Positions 45,578 through 54,232 of a DNA stretch of 64,000 bases are shown here, piece after piece; within the stretch, counting starts at the first letter, position 1; every line of letters starts with the position of its first letter. The DNA is taken from assembly GCF_006337065.1 (NCBI RefSeq), contig NZ_CP040872.1, forward strand, positions 620,001 to 684,000. Reading direction: 5' to 3'. The position numbers and the translations under genes are program-made. The notes under the pieces were generated by a model. The model searched no databases. It was not told the DNA's origin and worked only from the letters and a program-made list of their open reading frames with translations. The DNA is from Agromyces laixinhei. GTDB lineage: Bacteria; Actinomycetota; Actinomycetes; Actinomycetales; Microbacteriaceae.

Positions 45578-46318
45578 TCACGTCCTCGGACGGATGATCG
45601 CTTGGTCGAGTCGTTCGCGGAGGGCGGGCAGCAGCCGCCGGCTCACGGGCAATTCGGCCTGACCGACGGTGACGCTCGGGTGGTCGGAGCCGAGCCTGAT
45701 GCGGCTCACGTGCGCGAGCGACACGAGGTACGAACGGTGCACGCGCGCGAAGCCGGCGTCGGCCCATTGGCGTTCGAGGTCGCTCATCGGCACCCGCACG
45801 AGGTAGCTCGCCTCCTCGGTGTGCAGTCGTGCGTAGTCGCCCTGCGCCTGCACGTAACGCACGTCGTCCCGGCGGATCATCCGGGTCGTGCCGCCGAGGG
45901 TGACGGCGATCATCTCGGCGGGCTGCCCGGCGGCGGTCTGGCTGGCGGCCCCCGCCTTCAGTGCCTCGGCGATGCGACCGACCGAGCGGCTGAGCCGTTC
46001 GGTGCGCACGGGCTTCAACAGGTAGTCGACCGCGGCGAGGTCGAAGGCCTCGAGGGCCCCCTCTTCGTCGGCGGTGACGAAGACGAGTACCGGGCGGTGC
46101 TCGAACCGGGCGAGCGCCCGTGCGAGATCGAAACCCGTGAGGCCCGGCATGTGGATGTCGAGGAACGCGGCCTCGACCGGCTCCCGCGTGAGCAGCCGGA
46201 TCGCCTCTGCCCCCGAGCGCGCCTGATGGATCATGCCGATACGCGGATCCTGCCCGAGCAGGAAGGCGAGTTCGTCGATCGCCGGTTGCTCGTCGTCGGC
46301 GATGAGCACGGAGATCAC
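45578..46318 (-). CDS. LytTR-family response regulator
   Basis: 246 residues. Receiver domain 1-120 with phosphoacceptor D54 (AFLDIHMPG) and the K in LLKPVRT near 107; LytTR DNA-binding domain about 140-240 (RMIRRDDVRYVQAQGDYARLH, ARVHRSYLVSLAHV). Binds direct repeats of about nine bases; good candidates lie upstream of the divergent symporter operon. ATG overlaps the kinase stop by four bases, so it is translationally coupled to its sensor. Confidence 0.92.
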   Translation of the reverse strand: MISVLIADDEQPAIDELAFLLGQDPRIGMIHQARSGAEAIRLLTREPVEAAFLDIHMPGLTGFDLARALARFEHRPVLVFVTADEEGALEAFDLAAVDYLLKPVRTERLSRSVGRIAEALKAGAASQTAAGQPAEMIAVTLGGTTRMIRRDDVRYVQAQGDYARLHTEEASYLVRVPMSDLERQWADAGFARVHRSYLVSLAHVSRIRLGSDHPSVTVGQAELPVSRRLLPALRERLDQAIIRPRT

Positions 46319-47544
46319 TGTTCCAGTCTCCCATCGAGGGCCTGTGCCGCCAGGGGCCGTCGCGGCCCGGCCTTCGGCACCCGCATTCGCACGAGCGTTC
46401 CCGCGCCGATGTTGGTCTCGACCACGAGGCCGAGATCGTCGCCGTAGACCTGGCGGAGGCGCGCGTCGACATTGCGCAGGCCCACGTGCTCGCCGCTCGC
46501 CGGGCCGCCCGCGAACACGCCGGCGAGCACGCCGGGGTCGATGCCGACGCCGTCGTCCTCGACGCTGATCTCGGCGAACGCACCGGCGTCGACGGCCGCG
46601 ATCGTGATGCGCCCGCCGCTCTCCTTCGACTCGAGACCGTGCCGGGCGGCGTTCTCGACGAGTGGCTGGATCGAGAGGAAGGGCACCACGGTCGAAAGCA
46701 CTTCGGGTGCGATCCGAAGCGTCACCGTCAGGCGCTCGCCGAAGCGGGCGCGCTCGAGGCGAAGGTAGCTGTCGATCGAGCGGAGTTCTTCGGCGACGGT
46801 CGTGAAGTCGCCGTGCCGCCGGAACGAGTAGCGGGTGAAGTCGGCGAACTCGAGGACGAGTTCACGCGCCTGCGCCGGGTCGGTATTGATGAACGACGCG
46901 ATCGCGTTCAGCGAGTTGTAGATGAAATGAGGGCTGATCTGGGCCCGCAGCGCCCGCACCTCGGCTTCGGCGAGTGCCGCGCGCGAGGTGTCGAGCTCGC
47001 CGAGCTCCACCTGGGCGGCGACCCAGTCGGCGACCTCGCCCGTCGCCCGGACCAGGCCGGCATGCACGGGTGAGGCGAAGGCGACGATCGCGCCGAGCGG
47101 ACCGGCGCTGCCGAGCGAACCGGAACCGGCAAGGATGGGGGCCGCGACCGCGTCCGTCTCCGACGTGCCGATCCGGATGCGCCGGTGCACCTGCTGCCGG
47201 CCGCCGGCGAGCACCTCGGCGGAGAGTCGCTCGGCGATCGCACGCATCGCCTCGTCGCCGTCGATCGCGATCGTGCCCGAACGGTCGGCGATCGCGAGGC
47301 TCTCGCAGCCGAGCAGCGCCCGAAGGTGCTTGCCGGCACGTGCGGCGTCGAGCTCGTCGATGCCGCCTCGCAAGTGCTTCGCCGCCTGTGAGGCGAGGTG
47401 CAGGGTCCGGTAGGTCGCCTGCTCGGCGTCGGTGCCGAGTTCCTTCGAGTTCAGCACGATGCGGCGAAGCAGCACGACGATCCCGACCGCGAGGGCTCCG
47501 CCGGCCACGCCGAGAGCGGCGGCGAGCAGCATCGACTCGGGCAT
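46315..47544 (-). CDS. LytS/YehU-type sensor histidine kinase
   Basis: 409 residues from ATG 47544. One N-terminal membrane helix (LLAAALGVAGGALAVGIVVLL), a GAF-like or similar input region about 65-180, the His_kinase block ISPHFIYNSLNAI (H206) and the ATPase elements PLVENAARHGL and EDDGVGIDP with GLRNVDARL. Unlike BtsS or YpdA it lacks a multi-helix 5TM receptor domain, so sensing is probably through the cytosolic input domain. TACGCT (complement of 47552-47557) seven bases upstream gives a leaderless start. First gene of a four-gene unit. Confidence 0.88.
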   Translation of the reverse strand: MPESMLLAAALGVAGGALAVGIVVLLRRIVLNSKELGTDAEQATYRTLHLASQAAKHLRGGIDELDAARAGKHLRALLGCESLAIADRSGTIAIDGDEAMRAIAERLSAEVLAGGRQQVHRRIRIGTSETDAVAAPILAGSGSLGSAGPLGAIVAFASPVHAGLVRATGEVADWVAAQVELGELDTSRAALAEAEVRALRAQISPHFIYNSLNAIASFINTDPAQARELVLEFADFTRYSFRRHGDFTTVAEELRSIDSYLRLERARFGERLTVTLRIAPEVLSTVVPFLSIQPLVENAARHGLESKESGGRITIAAVDAGAFAEISVEDDGVGIDPGVLAGVFAGGPASGEHVGLRNVDARLRQVYGDDLGLVVETNIGAGTLVRMRVPKAGPRRPLAAQALDGRLEQ

Positions 47545-47572
47545 GCACGACAGCGTAACCGGTCGCTGCCCG

Positions 47573-47667
47573 CCGCTCGTCGTCACCCGCTCGTCGTCAC
47601 CCGTTCGTCGTCGTCGCTCATCCGCCGTTCGTCGCACCGTGGGCGCCGTTCACCGACGACGAACGGT
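47573..47667. promoter_or_regulatory. Direct and inverted repeats matching LytTR half-sites
   Basis: Two exact tandem 14-base copies CCGCTCGTCGTCAC (47573-47586, 47587-47600), then CCGTTCGTCGTC (47601-47612) and CCGTTCGTCG (47625-47634), and an inverted copy ACGAACGGT (47659-47667) whose complement ACCGTTCGT fits the LytTR consensus (T/A)(A/C)(C/A)GTTN(A/G)(T/G) exactly. They lie between the divergent kinase and DUF485-ActP genes. Confidence 0.55.
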
Positions 47668-47720
47668 ACCCGCCCCACGCCGGTTCGCCGGCGCGCGAGA
47701 GTGGGCGCACTGCATCCGGC

Positions 47721-47742
47721 AGCGGCCGGGCATCCGGCCGCT
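47721..47742 (+). promoter_or_regulatory. Hairpin in the leader of the DUF485-actP operon
   Basis: Perfect nine-base stem AGCGGCCGG/CCGGCCGCT with loop GCAT, ending 12 bases before the SD AAGGAG. It may act in mRNA stability or as a transcription pause. Confidence 0.45.
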
Positions 47743-47765
47743 CCACAACCCCCGAAGGAGACGCA

Positions 47766-48140
47766 ATGGGCAACGACGCCCTGAGCGCGGAGACCGAGAC
47801 GGCGCCGGCCGTCGACTACCGCGCGGTGCAACAATCCGAAGAGTTCCAGCGCCTGCGTTCGAGGCACCGGAAGTTCGTCTTCCCCGTGCTGGCCGCCTGT
47901 CTGCTCTGGTATCTCGCCTATGTGCTGCTGGCCGGGTACGCGCACGACTTCATGTCGACGCCGGTGTTCGGCAGCGTCAACATCGCGATCCTGCTCGGTC
48001 TAGCGCAGGTCGTGACGACGTTCGCCGTGACCACCTGGTACGTGCGATACGCGAACCGGAGGCTCGATCCCATCGCCGAGGAGATCCGCGATGAGATCGA
48101 GTCGGGCGCGACATTCGCCGCCGAGGAGGTGACCCGCTGA
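47766..48140 (+). CDS. DUF485 membrane protein, partner of ActP
   Basis: 124 residues. Typical DUF485 layout: soluble start, FQRLRSRHRKFVFPVLAACLLWYLAYVLLAGYA first helix, VNIAILLGLAQVVTTFAVTTWYVRYA second helix and an acidic end. SD AAGGAG precedes ATG 47766. The TGA shares one base with the following actP ATG. Closer to the canonical DUF485 family than the protein at 45181. Confidence 0.9.
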   Translation: MGNDALSAETETAPAVDYRAVQQSEEFQRLRSRHRKFVFPVLAACLLWYLAYVLLAGYAHDFMSTPVFGSVNIAILLGLAQVVTTFAVTTWYVRYANRRLDPIAEEIRDEIESGATFAAEEVTR

Positions 48141-49753
48141 TGGTGCGTTTCGAATCCGCGGGCGCGTCGCCCGGTGAGCCCTGGCTGAACATCGCCATCT
48201 TCGGCGCGTTCGTCGCGATCACGATGATCATCGTGTTCCGAGCGAGCCGCAACAACAAGACCGCGGCCGACTACTACGCCGCGGGTCGCTCGTTCTCCGG
48301 AGGCCAGAACGGTTCGGCCATCGCCGGCGACTACCTCTCGGCGGCATCGTTCCTCGGCATCGTGGGTGCGATCGCGATCAACGGCTACGACGGATTCCTC
48401 TACTCGATCGGCTTCCTCGTCGCCTGGCTCGTGGCACTGCTGCTGGTCGCCGAACTGCTGCGCAACACGGGCAAGTTCACGATGGCCGACGTGCTCTCGT
48501 TCCGGCTGAAGCAGAAACCGGTGCGCATCGCTGCGGCGACCACGACGCTCGTCGTCTGCTTCTTCTACCTGCTCGCGCAGATGGCCGGTGCCGGCGGGCT
48601 CGTCTCGTTGCTGCTCGGCGTCGGCGACCAGCTCGGCCAGGCCCTGGTCATCACCGTGGTGGGCGCCCTGATGATCCTCTACGTGCTCATCGGCGGTATG
48701 AAGGGCACCACGTGGGTGCAGATCATCAAGGCGATCCTGCTCATCGCGGGCGCCGGCGTCATGACGGTCTGGGTGCTCGCGATCAACGGGTTCAACCTCT
48801 CCACCCTGCTCGACAATGCCGTTGCGGTGGCCGGCAACCCCGAGATCCTGAACCCGGGCCTGAAGTACGGCGTCTCCGAGGTCGCGAAGGTCGACTTCCT
48901 CTCGCTCGGGCTCGCCCTCGTGCTCGGCACGGCGGCCCTGCCGCACGTGCTCATGCGCTTCTACACGGTGCCCACCGCCAAGGAAGCCCGGAAGTCGGTC
49001 GTCTGGGCGATCTGGCTCATCGGCATCTTCTACGTGTTCACCCTCGTGCTCGGCTACGGCGCGGCGGCCCTCGTCGGCGCCGACGTCATCGCCGCGGCCC
49101 CGGGCGGCCCGAACTCGGCGGCTCCGCTGCTCGCGTTCGAGCTCGGCGGGCCACTGCTGCTCGGCCTCATCTCGGCGATCGCGTTCGCGACGATCCTCGC
49201 GGTCGTTGCCGGCCTCACGATCACCGCCGCAGCCTCCTTCGCCCACGACATCTACGCGAGCGTCGTGAAGAAGGGCAAGCCGGCGCCGGGCTCCGAGATG
49301 AAGGTCGCCCGTCGCACGGTGGTCGTCATCGGCATCGTGGCGATCATCGGCGGCATCGGCGCCAACGGGCAGAACATCGCCTTCCTCGTCGCGCTCGCGT
49401 TCGCGGTCGCCGCATCGGCGAACCTGCCCACGATCGTCTACTCGCTCTTCTGGAAACGCTTCACCACGCAAGGCGCCCTCTGGAGCATGTACGGCGGCCT
49501 CGCGTCGGCGATCATCCTCATCATCTTCTCGCCGGTCGTCTCGGGATCCACGACGTCGATGCTGAAGACGGAGGACATCGACTTCGCGATCTTCCCGCTC
49601 TCGAACCCGGGCATCGTCTCGATTCCGTTGGCGTTCTTCCTCGGTTGGCTCGGCACGGTCCTCGACAAGGGCAAGGAGGACCCTGCCAAGCAGTCCGAGA
49701 TGGAGGTGCGCTCGCTGACCGGCGTGGGAGCCGAAAAGGCGACGCAGCACTGA
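48140..49753 (+). CDS. actP: Cation/acetate symporter, ActP-like
   Basis: 537 residues, about 13 membrane helices. SSSF signatures: AGDYLSAASFLGIVGAIA, ALPHVLMRFYTVPTAKEARKS, and ATILAVVAGLTITAAASFAHDIYA. Sequence and DUF485 partner are those of acetate (or glycolate/propionate) sodium symporters. Two diverged symporter/DUF485 pairs flank one LytS/LytTR system, so different affinities or substrates are likely. Confidence 0.9.
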   Translation: MVRFESAGASPGEPWLNIAIFGAFVAITMIIVFRASRNNKTAADYYAAGRSFSGGQNGSAIAGDYLSAASFLGIVGAIAINGYDGFLYSIGFLVAWLVALLLVAELLRNTGKFTMADVLSFRLKQKPVRIAAATTTLVVCFFYLLAQMAGAGGLVSLLLGVGDQLGQALVITVVGALMILYVLIGGMKGTTWVQIIKAILLIAGAGVMTVWVLAINGFNLSTLLDNAVAVAGNPEILNPGLKYGVSEVAKVDFLSLGLALVLGTAALPHVLMRFYTVPTAKEARKSVVWAIWLIGIFYVFTLVLGYGAAALVGADVIAAAPGGPNSAAPLLAFELGGPLLLGLISAIAFATILAVVAGLTITAAASFAHDIYASVVKKGKPAPGSEMKVARRTVVVIGIVAIIGGIGANGQNIAFLVALAFAVAASANLPTIVYSLFWKRFTTQGALWSMYGGLASAIILIIFSPVVSGSTTSMLKTEDIDFAIFPLSNPGIVSIPLAFFLGWLGTVLDKGKEDPAKQSEMEVRSLTGVGAEKATQH

Positions 49754-49835
49754 GCAGACCCGGTGGTGGGTGGGGGCCCACCACCGGCTTCACTTCGACG
49801 CGGCGGGAATGCCTGCCCGGGCCGCGTCGTCGATA

Positions 49836-49878
49836 CAACGGCGGATGTCGCAGCAACGCGCTGCGGCATCCGCCGTTG
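49836..49878 (+). terminator. Strong terminator after actP
   Basis: An 18-base stem (49836-49853 with 49861-49878) with one G-T wobble and a seven-base loop CAACGCG, 83 bases after the actP stop. The stem again contains GGATG/GCATCC. Confidence 0.8.
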
Positions 49879-49891
49879 TCATGCGCAGGGC

Positions 49892-49944
49892 TTGACAGCG
49901 CCGCACGAACATGGTTGGTTAGTTACACAAGTAATGAACCAACC
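49892..49944 (+). promoter_or_regulatory. Promoter and YtrA-type operator of the GntR/ABC operon
   Basis: TTGACA at 49892-49897 is a strong -35 box. A 32-base inverted repeat at 49913-49944 has arms GGTTGGTT/AACCAACC and inner TTAC/GTAA, 12 of 14 positions paired, and covers the expected -10 and start region. Autorepression by the adjacent GntR-type protein is likely. Confidence 0.6.
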
Positions 49945-49972
49945 AAGGTTCGGTCGAGGCAGAAGGGCGGGC

Positions 49973-50332
49973 ATGGACGATTCACGTCCGATCTTCATCC
50001 AGATCGCAGAACAGGTCGAGAACGACATCATCGACGGCGCGCTGCTCGAAGGCGGTCAGATTCCGTCGACGAACGAGTTCGCGGCGTTCCTCAGGGTCAA
50101 CCCGGCCACCGCATTGAAAGGGGTGAACCGCCTTGTCGACGACGGCATCGTGGAGAAGCGACGGGGGATCGGCATGTTCGTGACCCAAGGCGCGCGGGCA
50201 CGGCTCATCGAGCGTCGCAAGGCCGACTTCGCCACCGAGTACATCAGGCCACTCATCGTCGAAGCCGAGAAGCTCGGCATCGACATCGAAGAACTCGCGG
50301 GGCTTCTCCGCGCGGAAAGGATCCACTCATGA
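49973..50332 (+). CDS. GntR-family regulator, YtrA subfamily
   Basis: 119 residues. Winged helix 5-75 (IFIQIAEQVENDIIDGALLEGGQIPSTNEFAAFLRVNPATA), followed by only a short helical tail, as in YtrA-type regulators. These repress linked ABC transporter genes and are often relieved by cell-envelope antibiotics (known for the family). The ATG at 49973 follows AAGGG; the open frame upstream is not coding. Its stop overlaps the next ATG (ATGA). Confidence 0.9.
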   Translation: MDDSRPIFIQIAEQVENDIIDGALLEGGQIPSTNEFAAFLRVNPATALKGVNRLVDDGIVEKRRGIGMFVTQGARARLIERRKADFATEYIRPLIVEAEKLGIDIEELAGLLRAERIHS

Positions 50333-51237
50333 CCCGCACCGTGGTCCGCGCCAGCGGACTCACCAAGCGCTACGGCTCGTTCACGGCCGTCGACGCCATC
50401 GACTTCACGCTCGAGGAGAACCGCATCTACGGGCTGCTCGGCCGCAACGGCGCCGGCAAGACCACCGTGATGCAGATGCTCACCGGCCAGATCTTCCCGA
50501 ACGGCGGCGAGCTGGAGGTGTTCGGTCGTACGCCGGCGGAACACGCCGACGTGCTGCGCCGGCTCTGCTTCATCGCGGAATCCCAGCGATACCCCGACAG
50601 CTTCTACGCCTCGCATGTGCTCAAGGCGGCGCCGTGGTTCTTCGAGAACTGGGACGCCGAGTTCGCCGAGCGATTGGTGCACGACTTCCGGCTCCCGCTC
50701 AAGCGCAACATCAAGAAGCTCTCGCGCGGCCAACTGTCGGCGGTGGGCGTCATCGTCGGCCTCGCCTCGCGAGCACCGCTGACGTTCTTCGACGAGCCGT
50801 ACCTCGGCCTCGACGCGGTGGCGCGGCACATCTTCTACGACCGGCTGCTCGAAGACTACGCCGAGCACCCGCGCACCATCGTGCTCTCGACGCACCTGAT
50901 CGACGAGGTCGCGAACCTGCTCGAGCACCTCATCGTCATCGATGAGGGGCGCATCCTGCTCGACCGCGACGCCGACGAGGTGCGCGGCTCGGCCACCACA
51001 GTTGCGGGAGGGCGCGCGGCCGTCGAGTCGTTCGTCGCCGACCGGCCGGTGATCGGCCGCGAGGGCATCGGCGGACTGGCATCCGTCACCATCGATGAGC
51101 GACTGGACCAGGCCGACCGCGTCAAGGCCGCAGAACTCGGACTCGAGATCGCGCCGGTCTCGCTCCAGCAGCTCATCGTCCACATGACCGGCACCGACCT
51201 TCGGGCCGATCCGACCGAACAGGAGGTTGCGGCATGA
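50329..51237 (+). CDS. ABC transporter ATP-binding protein (exporter type)
   Basis: 302 residues. Walker A GRNGAGKTT, a Walker B-like LTFFDEPYLGLD and the H-loop LSTHLIDE are present. The signature motif reads LSRGQLSAV instead of LSGGQ, which is unusual but seen in YtrB-type proteins. A C-terminal domain of about 80 residues follows. Encoded between the GntR regulator and the membrane protein with four-base overlaps on both sides. Confidence 0.88.
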   Translation: MTRTVVRASGLTKRYGSFTAVDAIDFTLEENRIYGLLGRNGAGKTTVMQMLTGQIFPNGGELEVFGRTPAEHADVLRRLCFIAESQRYPDSFYASHVLKAAPWFFENWDAEFAERLVHDFRLPLKRNIKKLSRGQLSAVGVIVGLASRAPLTFFDEPYLGLDAVARHIFYDRLLEDYAEHPRTIVLSTHLIDEVANLLEHLIVIDEGRILLDRDADEVRGSATTVAGGRAAVESFVADRPVIGREGIGGLASVTIDERLDQADRVKAAELGLEIAPVSLQQLIVHMTGTDLRADPTEQEVAA

Positions 51238-52001
51238 CCGCCGTCATGGAACAACAGGTCGTCCGCACTGAGCCGCGCTCGCGATTCAGCGAGGTCTGGC
51301 GCGTCGTTCGACTGCACGCCGTGACGCCCTCGGTGTTCTTCGGCATTCCGTGGATCATCATCGGCTTCGCATGGCTGGTGTCGATGGTCGTCGGGATCAT
51401 CGCCCACGGAGCCGGCGGCGCCGGGCCGGAAATGACCGAGGGCATGCGCTACAGCTGGGCGGTGCTGTCGCCCCAGTGGTATCTCGCCGTCGTGGGCGTG
51501 CAGTCCGTCGGCATGACGCTCTCGTTCGCCCTGGGATTCGGCGCCACGCGCCGGGACTTCTGGCTCGGAACGAGCCTGATGTTCGGGATCGTCGCGCTGC
51601 TGAACGCCATCGCCATCGCCACGCTCGTGCAGGTCGAGAAGCTGACGAACGGCTGGGGAATCGGCATCTCGATGTTCGACGCCCTCTGGTACGGGCAGAG
51701 CGGCTGGATCGTCGACTTCTACACGACCTTGGCGATGCAACTCCTGGTGCTGTTCATCGGTGCGAGCATCACCACCGTGTACCTGCGGTGGCGGATGCGC
51801 GGCATGCTGGTGCTCGTCTTCAGCACGGCCGCCCTGGTGCTCGCCGCGGTGGCCATCGCGACGTTCACCGAGAGCTGGCCGGCCATCTTCGAGTGGCTCA
51901 TGAGCATCGGCATCGTGGGAGGGTTCACGCTGATCCTCGGGATCGCGGCGTTCTTCGCGATCGTCGGGTACTTCGTGATCCGGCGGGCGACACCCCGCTG
52001 A
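51234..52001 (+). CDS. ABC transporter membrane protein of the YtrA-linked operon
   Basis: 255 residues, six membrane helices (for example FFGIPWIIIGFAWLVSMVVG near 35-55 and LVLVFSTAALVLAAVAIA near 185-205). No solute-binding protein and a partner ATPase immediately upstream suggest an exporter or lipid/peptide-antibiotic detoxification role. RDFWLGTSLMFG between helices resembles other ABC-2-like permeases next to YtrA regulators. Start overlaps the ATPase stop. Confidence 0.82.
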   Translation: MTAVMEQQVVRTEPRSRFSEVWRVVRLHAVTPSVFFGIPWIIIGFAWLVSMVVGIIAHGAGGAGPEMTEGMRYSWAVLSPQWYLAVVGVQSVGMTLSFALGFGATRRDFWLGTSLMFGIVALLNAIAIATLVQVEKLTNGWGIGISMFDALWYGQSGWIVDFYTTLAMQLLVLFIGASITTVYLRWRMRGMLVLVFSTAALVLAAVAIATFTESWPAIFEWLMSIGIVGGFTLILGIAAFFAIVGYFVIRRATPR

Positions 52002-52018
52002 TCACGACTCTCAAGGCC

Positions 52019-52056
52019 GCGGCGCGGCATCCGGTGGGGACTGGATGCCGCGCCGC
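52019..52056 (+). terminator. Terminator of the YtrA-type operon
   Basis: Perfect 14-base stem GCGGCGCGGCATCC/GGATGCCGCGCCGC with a ten-base loop, 17 bases after the permease stop. A second small hairpin CGTCATCC-GCGA-GGATGACG follows at 52067-52086. Confidence 0.85.
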
Positions 52057-52153
52057 ACTCGTTGCACGTCATCCGCGAGGATGACGGATGCCGTGCCATC
52101 ATGCGACTCGAGCCCGACGCGCCGCCGACGCCCGCCCCGGCAGGCTCGAGGGT

Positions 52154-52855
52154 ATGAGTACCTTCGTGATCGAGGCATCCGGCCTCAGCAAGTCGTTCGG
52201 TCAGTCGCACGCGCTCGCCGGCGTCGACCTCCATGTGCGCACCGGGGAGGCGGTCGCCATCATGGGCGCCTCGGGCTCGGGCAAGACGACGCTGCTGCAC
52301 TGTCTCGCGGGCATCACCCGCCCCGACGCCGGCACGGTCGGCTTGCAATCCGGTGCCGGCCGGGTCGAGGTCACCGCGCTCGGCGAGCGCGAGCGTTCGC
52401 GGCTGCGCCGGGAGGCGTACGGTTTCGTCTTCCAGCAGGGGCTCCTGATTCCGGAGCTCACCGCGGTCGAGAACGTCGCGCTCGCCCTCATGCTGAACGG
52501 CATGCCGCGCGCCCGCGCCGAGGAGTACGGGCGCGGCTGGCTCGCGGCCCTCGGCCTCGCCGGCATGGAGGACCGCCGCATCGGGCAGCTCTCGGGCGGC
52601 CAGGCGCAACGCGTCGCGATCGCTCGGGCGCAGGTCACCGGGGCATCCGTCGTCTTCGCCGACGAGCCGACCGGTGCGCTCGACTCGGTCACCTCGGCCG
52701 AGGTCATGCAGGCGCTCCTCGACTCGACCACCGGTCAGGGGCGCACGCTCGTGCTCGTCACGCACGACGCGGAGGTCGCGGGGCGGTGCTCCCGCATCGT
52801 CGACATGCGAGACGGCCGCATCACCGGTGAGCGCGTGCCCGGAGCCGTCGCGTGA
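52154..52855 (+). CDS. LolD/MacB-type ABC ATPase
   Basis: 233 residues. Walker A GASGSGKTT, Q-loop FVFQQGLLIPELTAVENV, signature LSGGQAQR, Walker B VVFADEPTGALDS and H-loop THDAEVAGRC. This is the subfamily that pairs with FtsX-like permeases to extract or export lipoproteins, peptides or antibiotics. Four-base overlap with the permease gene downstream. With that permease broken, this ATPase may lack its partner. Confidence 0.9.
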   Translation: MSTFVIEASGLSKSFGQSHALAGVDLHVRTGEAVAIMGASGSGKTTLLHCLAGITRPDAGTVGLQSGAGRVEVTALGERERSRLRREAYGFVFQQGLLIPELTAVENVALALMLNGMPRARAEEYGRGWLAALGLAGMEDRRIGQLSGGQAQRVAIARAQVTGASVVFADEPTGALDSVTSAEVMQALLDSTTGQGRTLVLVTHDAEVAGRCSRIVDMRDGRITGERVPGAVA

Positions 52856-54193
52856 TCGCCCGCGTCGCGTGGTTGTTCGCCCGGCCCGGCACCTCCGGGG
52901 TTGCGGCGAGCGTCTTGCCGGTGACCGCATTCGCGATCGTCACGGCGCTGCTGCTCGCCGTGCTCGGCGGCGCCCAGTCGTTCTGGACGTGGACCGATGA
53001 CATCGGCGTCACCTACCAGGCGCTCGCGGTCGTCGCCCTCGTGCTGCTCGTGGTGCCGCTCGCCTCGCTCGGCGGTGCGGCGGCTCGCCTCTCCGCCCGA
53101 CGGCGCGACGATCGGCTCGCGACCCTGCGGCTGCTCGGGGCGACCCCGGCGACGGTGTCGGCGCTCGCCGTGCTCGAGTCGGTCGCGCTCGCCGTGGCCG
53201 GTTCGCTCGCGGGGGTCGCGCTGTACTTCGTGCTCGTGCCGCTCCTCGCGCTCATCCCGTTCCGGGGCGAGGCGCTCGGCCTCGACGGCGTGCTGCTCTC
53301 CATGCCCGCGCTCGCCGCAGTGTTCGGCGGTGTCGTGCTGCTCGCCGCGGTCAGCGCCGTGCTCGGCCTTCGCCGGGTCGTCATCTCGCCGCTCGGCGTG
53401 CGCACGAAACAGGATGCCCCGAAGCTGCACTGGCTGCGCATCGTGATCGGCGCCGCGGTCATCGCGATCGCGTTCCTCATGATGGCGGCGCTGCAGGTGG
53501 CCGGGTCGGTGCTCGTCATCATCGCAATGCTCGGCGTCGCGTTCGGCGGCACCATCGCGGTGCTGAACCTCATCGGGCCGTGGGTCATCCGCCTCGTCGC
53601 GGCGTCGCAGGCTCGACGTGCGAAGACGCCCGCCCGGCTGCTCGCCGCGCGCGCCGTGCTCGAAGCGCCGAAGGCGGCCTGGCGCCAGGTCTCGGGCGTC
53701 GCGATGACGAGCTTCATGGCCGTGTTCGCGGGCACCGGCATCGCCCTGCTCGGCTCCTTCGGCGAGACCGGTGACCTCGAGTCGCAACAGCTCTTCGCCG
53801 ACATCCGCACCGGCATCCTCATCACCGTGGTCGGCTCCTTCCTCATGGTCGCCTGCTCGGTCGGGGTGAACCAGGCCGCGGGCATCCTCGATCGCGGCGA
53901 GCTGTACCGCTCGCTCGACATGCTCGGCATGCCGACCTCGACGATGGACGCCGCCGCGCCGCGCGGTCATGTCGCCGTTGCGCATCACGGCGATCGGCTC
54001 GGCGGTGACGGCCGCCGTCGTGATGCTGCCGCTCACGGGCGCCGCGATCATCGTCGCGCCGCTCTCGCTCGCGGTCATCGCGGGGGTGCTCGCCGGCGGC
54101 ATCGGCGTCGTGTGGCTCGGCCTGCTCGCGACGAAGCCGATGCTCCGGGCGGGCGGCGTCAGGCCCGTGACCCGCCGCCCCGCGCGCCGGTGA
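52852..54193 (+). pseudogene. FtsX-like ABC permease with a frameshift near its 3' end
   Basis: From ATG 52852 the reading frame is a good FtsX-type permease (helices near 20-40, 60-80, 105-130, 160-180, and the ARRAVLEAPKAAWRQVSG linker) up to about base 53955 (LDMLGMPTSTMDA). There the natural continuation, SPLRITAIGSAVTAAVVMLP to the end RPVTRRPARR and TGA at 54191-54193, lies in the +1 frame. An extra base in the GC-only run GCCGCCGCGCCGCGCGG (53950-53966) explains this. Without a correction the protein continues into a 100-residue Arg/Ala-rich tail to 54267. It may be a true mutation, a phase-variable run or a sequencing error. Confidence 0.75.
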
Positions 54194-54232
54194 CCCGCAT
54201 GAGGCGATCCTCTGTCGCGCCCGCCCACACCG

